NCBI RefSeq assembly: GCF_964204645.1
Contig: NC_134025.1
Span: 9,987,001-10,051,000, forward strand
Direction of reading: 5' to 3'
DNA: 64,000 nt
Source of the DNA: Tubulanus polymorphus
Taxonomy: Eukaryota > Nemertea > Palaeonemertea > Tubulaniformes > Tubulanidae
Under the pieces are notes generated by a model. The model was not told where the DNA came from and did no database searches. It saw only the letters and a program-made list of their open reading frames with translations. The translations under genes were made by a program, and so were the position numbers. Below are positions 24,001 to 36,000 of the stretch, one piece after another. Numbering within the stretch: the stretch's first letter is position 1; every line of letters starts with the position of its first letter.

Positions 24001-27000
24001 CGCGGTGAAAAGGGTGTTTCACGGCCCGGCGATTGTTAGTCTAATCCATTTCAACGGATTATCGAAGCGCTGAAAAGCGCGATATCTGTTCGAGAAGCCA
24101 CCGCGCGGACAATGGAATTTAGGTTCTAATAACAGCACGCGCAATCCCCTAAAACCGATGAATGCGAATTATCCGCCACAGCCGACCGCTTAATGAGAAT
24201 CGGTGAAAAGCTTTTTTTCGGCGGAAAGTGAAGCGAATGACGATTTTCAATAAAGCACGTTCTTCCGTGGGGGGAGGGGGTAGTGCGTCAACGCGGTTTT
24301 ATGAAATGAAAGCGAATATTAATGAAACAACAAGTTTAGATGGGTTACTCACGCTGCGAACGCATTAGTGTCACATTAGTCGAAATAGCGGGTTTGTTTG
24401 CCTAATTCCGACGGAATAATTTCTATGTTACACTATGCGAAATACACCTCGGCACTGAAGCACCCGAGACAATCTATTTCAAAACACCGGGGACCCATAC
24501 CTATGTATAGAAATTTTTTTGATCGCGCAACGCATGATCAAATGTTTAAAAGAAAACCGTAATAACGCGTGCTAGAAAAATCCGGCTGGTATTATAGACA
24601 CGAAAAAACCTCTGGACACACGATCTTTGAACTCCGGTCTAAGAACATTAAACGTATATAAAAACTAATAAAACTCACTGGACAGAAGCGTTATCATTGT
24701 GCTATCATTTCTAAACTTTCTCGACAAAACAAGCAACAATAACTATACGCGCATATTCCTCGTAATGCATAACTGGTTCTGAATGGCAATAAAAAGTCAC
24801 AGACTTAAAGCCGACCTAACAGTAAACTTTTGCAGATCCATTGCCTATGGGCAGTTTACTAGTAATGTGAGGTCGTAAACAAATGATTGCATTTTGATAT
24901 TGTGTTAAATTTTGTCTTTTATGACTGCGTAGTCTATGGGACATTCTAATGTGCCCGGTGTTGCGCAGTGTTAAGGGGCATGTTCTACCATCCTTGCACT
25001 CGGCTATTCACAGGGTCACTGAACACTATAGAGGCTCCTTTTCAATGAAGTATCTATAAATCTCCATAGAATTACGGAGCGCCCAAAAAGGAAAAGTACC
25101 CATAGCTGAGGAACGAACTATTGAAAACGTCGATACAATAACTGTCAGCTTTATAGTCTAAAGAAGATAAATGAGAACGAGCTGAAAGAAAGTTTCCCCG
25201 GCCCCGGTGATGCTAAATAGGACCGCTATGACAAGGTTGTAAAACAACTTTTTCTCGAAGTTCAGAGGGATGATTTCGTTATTGTCTTTTCGAAAGAAAG
25301 CCATCTGTTGAATATCGCTTTAAAAAGCATGTAGATAAACGTGCCTTTTACAACGGAATAGGTACTAGTTTTCATGGTCGCTTTCGTACAAAATTCGTCA
25401 ACCGTTGCACAAAGACTTTCTTTACACGAATGTTGCGAGCGTACTCACAATGAGATAGAGGACGCGACGAAAAACACTTACCCTCCAAAAATATTTCTTA
25501 TTAGCACTACTCGGTACTTGATCCTTCGTGAATATGTTGCCCATGAGCGGGCCGAATCTCGTGCCCTTGGGAATGAACTCCGTACTCCAAACTCCGGGTA
25601 CCTGTAAAGATATCGAAAAAGAAATTGCACGTGAAAAGTTCGTTAATCGTTTTCGAAATCTAAGGTCGTAAATCTCTCGGTCATGGCTCTACATTTTGAT
25701 AAGCGTCCATAAACATTTTGTTTGAAAAACCGACGTTTCCGAAAACGCTCGAAAACGCACGTAGAAATACCGGCAAGGTTTGATAGCAAAGAAAGTGTTT
25801 GTATTCGAAGGGACGAAATCCATTTAGTTTCTAATAAATGTTTAAATAGGAGAGCTGTTAACGTCAACCCGAAGACGCGCATACATAAATTCTCTTTTTT
25901 AGTCGGCCCTAAAATTTTGCGGAATTAGATGTAAGCACAGGCGCTCGAAATTCATAACTATAAATCAGACATAGAATCTGACGCATGAACGCCGGAGATA
26001 ACTTCAACGCGAGATGATCCATAGTCCGACCGAGACTTGTCCGCGCATACCGACGAGATCATTAGCGGCGCGTCAGCCGAGTACAAAAACAGACGCCGGA
26101 CTAATGACTCGCGTCGGAAATGGTCGAAGCGGCGCTTTCTTCGCGAATTGAAAGGCGTTCATTCAAACTTTCCCTCGCCCCATTTTTTCCAAAACGAAGT
26201 CCCCGGTCGCCGGGGACCGGGCATCTTTGTACTACACACGTGAAATGGAACGGGAGTAGGTAATAGGGCATAAATATCGCTACGCATCACGTCGACCCGG
26301 CGCGCTATAGTCATAAATCTACATCCGCCCGGATTGACAAGTGCAACAACGACGAACGGATTCAAAAGATTTCTTTCTTTTGCGAATCCCGATATGGCGT
26401 CTCTCCGGGCATCGCGGCTTATTCGAAGTTCGTCCTCTATTTTCGAGTTTAACAGTAACTAGTAAGATGCAAGATTTGTCGCGTAACTATGTAATTAGTC
26501 GAGGCGAACGGATGCGGGCCGAGGCATTTCGACGGTGGCGTGAAATTGCCGGCTACGATCGTGGCACCGTCGGTTTTCTGACCTACCAATGAGATAAGTA
26601 TTACCTGGCGCGGCCGTTGTAGCTTTACAAATTACGCTGACAGTTATATACACAGTGGGTGTAATCACCATTTCGCATCTCGGCATTGTGGCGAGCACAT
26701 AGAATCGTTTCGTGCAATCGCGGTCACCTGCTGACGCGCCTGAATCCAGCGAACAATATGGCACCGTACTCCTTTCGTTGAAATCATTTTTGCTCGGCTG
26801 CGTGTGACCCTCTTCGTCGGGCGGCGCGAAGACACCGAGAATATTCGTATTCAAATAGAAAATTAGAAATAAAAAAGAAAAAAAAACGCGCATCCCTACC
26901 TACACAATGTACTGACATTTTATGTGCACGATACACAAAAAAGAACTCCCCAAAAAAAAAAAAAGAAGGAACTCCCGCGCCATTCATGAATGCGATGGGA

Positions 27001-30000
27001 ATTTCAAAACCTTCCAGCGCGCATTAGACGAGTGAAAGCTACTTAAAATGCCTGGAAAATGGTTTCATTTTGTAAATAAACTCCTGAATGAACGGGATCT
27101 TCCGACAGATAATAAGCGGCTTACGGCATTATTCGCGCTCGAGAAATTGTGACCGAAAATACAAAACTTGTTATTCTATTTATTTCAATTTCGTTTCGCG
27201 ACTGAATGAGAACACGACTTAAAATCGCAATAAAACAGCTTTCATCGAAGCAGTGCGGCCCGAACGAACGATAAAGAGAGCATCAAAAAATGAGGAGATT
27301 GCTCCGGACTGAATAGCGCCGCTAGCCGATCTGACCTCGCCCCGATAGAAAATGGGAGCATATGCAATTATTCAGCTTCAAAAAATACGAATTGTTTGCG
27401 AAATACGCAGTATTCGAAGTTCAAGCGATTTTACCCTCGGGGTTTTGGTGATTAATTGACTACGAGCGAACTGAGTGAACGTGGTCGCGGTGGTGAACTT
27501 TCCCTCGAAAAATCATCATCAAAATACCAGGTGCCACAAGCATTTTTCTGGTCCGGGGGTCATTCTATTGTGCGTCGAGGATGTCCTTTTGACGAAAGTT
27601 TTACTTTTACTGCCTTTTCAACGGATAACGAACCAACCTGCGCGCTATGTGGTCGGGCTAATGAAATGGCCATCTACAACACACACAAAAAAACGTGAGA
27701 AAAAACATGCGCTGGTTAGGGCTGTGCGCTGTTTATTTTTGGGCGATGCCTTGACTACACACGTGAATATTCCGAGGACATTAACGCCGCATACCGTCAT
27801 CAATCCTCCCATCTGCTTAATTGCCCCCTGACTTTGCATATATCACCGAGTTTTCGTTTGCTGACAACAAATGAATTAGTCCGATATTGCTTATAATAAC
27901 AGTTTACCTGATTTCTGGTGGAAACATGTAATTTCGTAAAGCCCGGCCCGAATGTGTGTTTAATTGATTGTGTCACCTTCCTCGCAACTAATGATAGCCA
28001 TCGTACGCTAGTGGGATGCCGATCGGTGATCGTTGCATAAGATCCAAAGCTAGCCAGATTCTGACAGACCTCCGGCTCGGCTGGTCAATTGAAATTAATG
28101 AGTATGCGTTCCACCCATAGCTCGGACGTGGCGTAAACGCGCTGACCAACAGATTGATAAATCAAGCTTAAATAATTAAGAGGTAGGGAGCCGGCCACTT
28201 CAACCGCTCTTGGTAATGAAGGATCAATGCAGGTGTGAGCGGCGTGTACATTTGTGACCATTAAATTATTAGTACCTAACAGGGACAAAGGCTGGAAGAT
28301 CAAATGTTTCATCGCTCATGGTGTCTCTCCATCAAGAGGTCTGAATGCGAATTCCAGTGAGCAATATTTCTACTCTAAAGTAAATGATATACCGACTCCA
28401 AAATTTGTTTTTTTCAATATCGCCTACCTTTCAGTAACATCATACCTATACCAAGGAGGGATTCAGCAGACTCTTAAGATCTGCTTCATAATCCACTGAT
28501 TTCAGACGGCTCAGAACTGTCCTGTAGGGTGGATCAGTTCAGTTTCGCCAGCTATTCGTACAGAACATTTTCTATAGGGCACAAAACAGGCGATTTTTGC
28601 GATAAACGTAGAATATGCCCGTTTAGCTTAAGAAGAAACGTTCACAAAAGTTCGGCAAGCGACAAGTAAAAAAAAATATAAGAAAGGAAGATAGGTATAT
28701 ATCAAATAATAAAGGTATCATTCTCTATTATACTCGGTAGATGCCAAATCCATGTGCTGCACATTGCGACATACAGCATTAATTTATTGTAATGTTTCGA
28801 AAAAAATACATCATCAACATATCACGCCCGACGCCGAACAAAACTCGCTCTTACAAACTCGACCGGTAAAAATATAGTACGCATTTATATCATTTTTCGC
28901 TCAGAAAGTCAAAGCATTCTGCGGTGGAGAGTTTAACAAACATAAAAGATGATTTATCGATAAAACATTTGCGTATATTTATAAAACACGAACATCTGCT
29001 CGTATTTATTTTGCTTATCACTTTTCATGACCACATAAGGCATCGAAGGAGTCGGCGTTGTTCGTTTTGAAAACCCGTAAAATGCTTATCTAGAATGTCC
29101 ATCTGTCTTTTAATCGAATTTAAAGCTTTCCGTGAATTTCCCCCGATCACGAAAAGTGCGCCACGCCACTTCAAGGCACTCGACGGCTTTTGACGCAGCA
29201 GAATGGCAACCGGAAGACTTATCATACACTTTCGTACAGCCCTTTTCATGCACTCATGTCCGTCTACGATAAATAAGCCATATACAGCTATAGTGTTTTG
29301 GAAAGTAAACAGGGTCGTGCCTTCGAAAAGCCCGAAAGACTACACACAAGCAAGACCTTGACAAGTTCCGAATATATATGTGTGTCAGTGGGAAGGTCCA
29401 ATTTTTGTAAATAATTGTTTTCTATTCATATTACGAACCCCGGTGTGTTTGGGGGTTGAAAACATAAAAGAATAAATGCGTAATATCCCCACTGACATAT
29501 ACTAGATGTATAGCGTTTCTAGATCTTTACATTGAAAGTGAAAACGGTAGGGTGCATACTATCCGCTGTGGGCTTGGTTTTTTAACGGTTTTCAACGCGT
29601 ACCTCCTACCCGATAGCGTGATTGTTCTTTCGTTTGCATCGATTTCTACAAAATAAACCTAAATAACGACGACACTGCCGGGCCCCGGGCTCTTATCGCT
29701 CGTAATTAAACCGTAGCCCAAAGACAGGAAAAATGAAAGCGCACAGGCGTTTTAATGAATACAGTTTTTCATATACGAACCAGTTTAACGCGAAAAAAAA
29801 AAAACTCGCGATTCATTTTGAAAGCCTTTTCATGCACGAGGCCCTTTCATCTACCGTGGTAAGTTCCCGTCTGAACACCAGGGGGCCGCCGTCGTTAGTC
29901 GGACGGCTGTTGTGAGCAGAAACGACGAGTTGGACAAAAGAGACACGGAATATCTGTAACTGCTCGCACAAAGAACGCGGCCGTAGCCGACTATTCGCGC

Positions 30001-33000
30001 ACAACAGGATTTCAATAAGCGATTACTACTGAAAATCATCGTCTCAAGTGTCAGGCAGCATACGTCAAAGGGGCGGAATCTTGGTTTTTATTTTTCAATA
30101 TGTGTATAGACTATGTTTTTTTTCTACTATTCATAGCGTTTAATAACGAGCTGTAAAAGAACAAATTACGGCAATAGAATCGAATAATTTTTGTTTTCAT
30201 GTTCGATCAATGCAATAAACATCGGTTTCACAATCGGAACTTTCCTCGTTAAAAACTTCCCCGAGGATTTTCGTGATTTCGTTTACTGTTGGGAAAAATA
30301 TGTATACAGTAAACGTCGCCTAACTCGGACTAACTGGGACTAGTAAAGGTCTGGGACTTGGTCCAAGGTAAACGAAGTTAGTTAACTAATCGACAGTGGT
30401 AAGCTTATATAATCGGATGGGCTTATGCTGATGTGGTTTGTGAAAATATCCGATTGTGAAACTAAACCATAGAGCGGTTATCGACTAAGTTAAGGATAGG
30501 AAAATACGTTAGGAAGTCATAAAGATGATTTCGTTTTAATCAAAGTTAGTCGAAAGTGCGAGTTGGCCATGTCCGAGTTAAACGAGGTTTACTGCATAGG
30601 ACATATTTGAAAATTTCAAGAGATTTACGTTCGTTTTCAAGAGAATTACGTTCGTTACATTCATAATAGATTCAAAATACATAGTTAATCAGTGGTATTC
30701 ATGAAAATATATCAGATCGCGTAGAAAAATGGCCGCACCTGATGAGAGAGGAGATAAAAAAACGTCAAACAAATTCTAGCTCGGAGCACAGTCGAAGTCA
30801 TGTTTCCGGTGGCCTTTGTCATCGTGAAGAAAAAAAAAAAAATCCCGAACATTCATAAAAATATCTTATCAAAAAATAAACTTCGAACGATACGAATTCA
30901 ATAGCGCTCAAGACTGACAGAGTTTGATTAGTATGAAAAGGACATTTTTTTTTTCGTTTCATTCAACAGATGATCTAAATTCAAACAACGAACGGAATTT
31001 GAGTCGGCCAGCGAAGATCTCGCACTTAATAAAGACACAAGATGATTGAACTTTCAACCCTTGCACAATAGTGTGCGCGCATCGAGAATCAAAACTTTCT
31101 CGACGCTGGTATCATTACCGACAACTACCGCGTTGTCATTCCGTCGGCGTAATGAGACATTCCGCGCTCTCGTAAACCCAGCCCACGATCATAATAATAC
31201 GAATTATCATCGCGGATTTCAAAATGCGCCGGTAAACATCTGCTGGTGCGCGTACAAATCGAAGAATCCGAGAATTCGAGTGAAATAATAACCACTGCGA
31301 AACTTGTCATTATTCACACATCGCCATTCAGAGCGATTTCGAAAATTCGCACATCCAAACATCGCCTCCCGAGACACTCGGAACTGACTTCGTAACGGAA
31401 GGCATCTGTCCTTTTCGAGTCGTGTGACATAAAATTTACAGTCCGCCTTAATGTCGCGATTAGAATTAATGCATCTGTGTTTACAACTACGATAAAAGCA
31501 ATAACATCAACGAAGTTTAATGCGTTTTACTTATCGGAGAAAAAACACATCTGCATGGTATGCATCGCGTTTTTTTTCGATAAAAGGGTTTCTCTTTTAT
31601 CGCAGTGAATCCACGATAAAAATACAACGTAATCGCTTTAAAAGCTTTTATTTCTTTTACGTTGTTCTAGATCGAGGTTAAATTTCACGGGAAATTTTGT
31701 CAACTTTCAAGTTTCATCAATGGAAGATCGTCGTATATTTTGCCATATCTCACAATCTGTTAATGGTTACAAATTCTTTTTAGAATTTGTGTCCGGTTAT
31801 CAATATCAAATCTATTCAAAGCTGCATCCATAGAATTTTGAATTAAGTTTACCAGTCCTAGAGTTCTATAGCATTTTCAATTAAGTGTACCAGTCCTAGG
31901 AGTTCTATGGCATTTTGAATTAAGTTTACCAGTCCTAGAGTTCTATAGCATTTTGAATTAAGTTTACCAGTCCTAGAGTTCTATAGCATTTTGAATTAAG
32001 TTTACCAGTCCTAGAGTTCTATAGCATTTTCAATTAGGTTTACCAGTCCTAGAGTTCTATAGCATTTTCAATTAAGTGTACCAGTCCTAGGAGTTCTATG
32101 GCATTTTCAATTAAGTTTACCAGTCCTAGAGTTCTATAGCATTTTGAATTAAGTTTACTAGTCCTAGAGTTCTATAGCATTTTGAATTAAGTTTACCAGT
32201 CCTAGAGTTCTATAGCATTTTGAATCAAGTTTACCAGTCCTAGAGTTCTATAGCATTTTGAATTAAGTTTACTAGTCCCAGTGTTCTATAGCATTTTGAA
32301 TTAAGTTTACCAGTCCTAGAGTTCTATAGCATTTTGTATTAAGTTTACCAGTCCTAGAGTTCTACGGCATTTTGAATTAAGTTTACCAGTCCTAGAGTTC
32401 TATAGCATTTTGAATTAAGTTTACCAGTCCTAGAGTTCTACAGATTTTGAATTAAGTGTACCAGTCCTAGGAGTTCTATGGCATCTTGAATTAAGTTTAC
32501 CAGTCCCAGAGTTCTATAGAATTATGAATTAAGTTTACCAGTCCTAGAGTCCTATAGAATTTTCAATTGGTTTACCAGTCCTACAGTCCTAAAGAATTTT
32601 CAATTAAGTTTACCAGTCCTAGAGTTCTATAGAATTTTCAATTAAGTTTACCAGTCCTAGAGTCCAATAGAATTTCCAATTAAGTTTACCAGTCCTATAG
32701 TTCATGGTTCATATATCTCAGCATGTTTTTTTTCATGGCACATGGTTCGTACATAAATCGCTCACCACTTTCTTCTTTTTCGAATGCGACGGAATATAGG
32801 GCCAATGCACCCGATCGGAGTGATGAATTGAGCAGTATATCCGTCGCTTTTCTTAGGAGAGAAAGAAACATGAATGGCAGCCCCCCTCATCCCGAGCGAG
32901 ACCGCAGCCTGAGAGAGTAATCAATCTTCGACGTCAAACGTGAAAGAAACATAAAGCCTATAGATTTTCAAGGAAGAGTGTCGCGGACAAAAATCCGCTT

Positions 33001-36000
33001 AACAACTGCCGAAATGACACAAAGGTTCGCGGCGGATACATTTTCGTTACTATCGCTGTTTTTTTTAAAAAGGGAAAAAACCGCACCACCGGTCGCGGGC
33101 TATTGATAACGCGGCTGGGTATGGCTTCAACGGTGGCGGTGGTTGCAAGACGAGCTAGCGAGCGCTAATGAGAAAATGATCACCTATCACTCAAACATCG
33201 ATAACAATATGCTCCGGTCGCCGCCGCCGTTGTCAGTTGCTTCTGATTTCCTATTCTCCCGTGAAAACGAAATGCAGATGCCGTAAACACGACTTTGTCC
33301 GCATTTCTAGGGTTATAAATGCATTAATAGGAAATCAACAGTTAGACGTTTTATACGCGGCACATGACGGAGTAAATAGATGGCGGCGCGTTGGACGCGC
33401 CTTTATTTGCGCGCTCCTGCGATATTTTGCGTTTTGTGTGCGTCAGATCATTTCTGGCAGTTCGAGTTCCATTTCACTGACCACGATTATTATTTTTGCC
33501 TTTGATGGATTAGCGACATTGCCCTGCCTTGACATGTAACATACAAAGTTGAGGCTTCGGGCACTGCATATAATACAAGCAAGGAAGCCATTGGCCATTA
33601 CAAACTTTCAATTGTAATCGTTGAACAAAAGTAAGGCGATATCATATGAAATTAAGAATCAATTATCATAGACATGACATTAAATGTCTTAATCATAAGC
33701 GTGAAAAGATTGATTTCATTGAAATATTTTTCATCATTACCCTGTTGTCAGGCGGCCACTGGAAAACCGAAATTCAACTTCCTTGTGAATCATTCTCGAT
33801 TTAAATCAACTGAGAAATTGCTCAATCCCTCATGACAACTGTCCTTTCTTTTAAGGGCGTGTCGGTACCAGCATATTCCCTCGATTCCGAATGGCCAAAC
33901 ATTTGTCGACGCAGGATTTCGAGATATCAATCATACTTAGAACGCTTACGGATCAAACGCGCAGCAATTTCGAATCGCGAAAATTTAGGGCCTAATTTAA
34001 TCGCGACGTTTTCCGCGGGGATATTTACAAACCTCTCCCTCAAATGCGAATTTGTGAAATGAATCGCGCCCTTTCGAAGCGAACGATCCGTTATTTCGAG
34101 ATTTTTTTCGACTTTCAAGACAACTAGATGATGAAAAGTCAACTTCGAGATCGCGCTTGATAAAACGCTACACAATAATTGTACGGCATTAAATGACAGC
34201 CCTATATTTACAGAGGCATTGGCTATTGCACAGAATTTGGAAAATCCAACAAACATTAATTTTCTCCATCAACAATGGTCGGCGTTCCTCTGATCAAACA
34301 GAAATTCAATCAAATTTTTAAAGCCAGTGTATAATATGTGTCAACAGTTACAAAACAGCCGATACCAATCGCCACCACCAACAACTAGTTTTTCAATTCT
34401 AGCAGTAGAATATGTTCTTCCCTTTGATTCCACTCTTTCAGTTTGTCATACACCGACCCGAGGGGCAAACGCGTTTTGCCTCAAAAGCGATGGCAACACG
34501 CATTGCCGACAAGGTCATATTTTGTTTCGCATATATGGGAGTCTGAACGGGTGAACAAAAATAGGAACAGGCCTCGGAATCCCCGGCGAGAATCTTTATC
34601 GGGAAAAACCTCTTAAAAGTGTGACAAATCGGTTAATCCTTTCAAAGGCGAAGACCGCTATGCGAAAGATATGAAAGAACGCCGGTTGCGTCTATGATTA
34701 GGAGTAATGAAATGTGTTGTCAGGAGCCAGTAGGGACTCCGCCGAACAAGACTCATTGAAGGACGGGCAAACAATGAATGATCATTTGCTGCGATCAATA
34801 CACCGACAAGCTATCACCATCACCATCATCATCTTCATCATCATCATTGGTGAGAAAAAGTGAAGATCGTTTGCACAACGAAGGTGCATTACTCACCTCG
34901 GTCCCCCCTGAAACAGGCATTGAAGGGCATTTCATAACTCGAAGTGTGTCAAGAGGGTTCGGAACACTGGCCACCGCCCGATGAAAGAACGGATAAATAC
35001 CCTACCCATATTTGTCACCTGGTTATAGGGCCCAATACCCTGCGGGATTAACACGGATTAAACTAGTATGAATTCAGTCGCTCGCATTTCGACAATCGGC
35101 GAAATTTGTATGAATGTTTTATATCTCCATTGAGGACCCGTACGATTCTTTTATACAGCGGCCCCGTAAATATAACTGATTTCGAACGAAGTACTTCACT
35201 CTCCCCTTTTATAAATACGAAATATCCAAATTCTACAAAATTTTTTAATTATGGGACTCAATAATGTGTACAACGCGCACAATGGACTGTTGTTATGAAT
35301 CCTCCGGCCTTCTTTTCAATGTGTTTATGACATTCGTAACAGATTTACGGGACTTCCATTTAACGGAGAAATGAGCCAACATTTCCGATAGCATCCCGAG
35401 GCAAACCACGGACTCCGAAACAAATTCGTAAATGTTTCACAGTCCATGACTCATCATACTTTATTTTTATCTGAACACAAACAATGTTATCGTATTGATG
35501 TAAATCGGGGGAAAAAAATCAAAAATTCAAAAATCTAAAGAACGATCGAATTCACAAATATGCTTACTACGACGACTGTATTTAGAGTGTACAAATAACA
35601 GGGTTACGTTTATTCTAGATTATTTCTCGGCTCTCGTTATGTCGGAGGAAGTCTGTTCACATTTCAACGCGGAAATGCAGAAAACTTTCATCGAAGGTTT
35701 AAAACCCTGAAACCACGTCAAAACATAACCAGAGAACACCCATAATCGAACTACGCACTCAAAGACGAAAGAATCCGCGAACGAACGCAGGATTTTCTAT
35801 TCTTTTTCTTACAACTAGACATAGAACCACCGATTTTAGCTCTATGAACTAGACAACTAAAATCGAAAACAGATGGTTTTAAATAGTTTTTCCGCATTCG
35901 AATTATTGCAATACTATAATAATCTAAGAAAAGTCTTTAAGAAGTCAAAGCCGTGACCGTTATGGACATATGTATCTTGTATTAGCAGGGTTCATATATA

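Noticed and set aside
31827-32708. Possible CRISPR array
   Set aside because: Units are contiguous 38-bp copies without unique spacers, and the host is an animal. It is a minisatellite.
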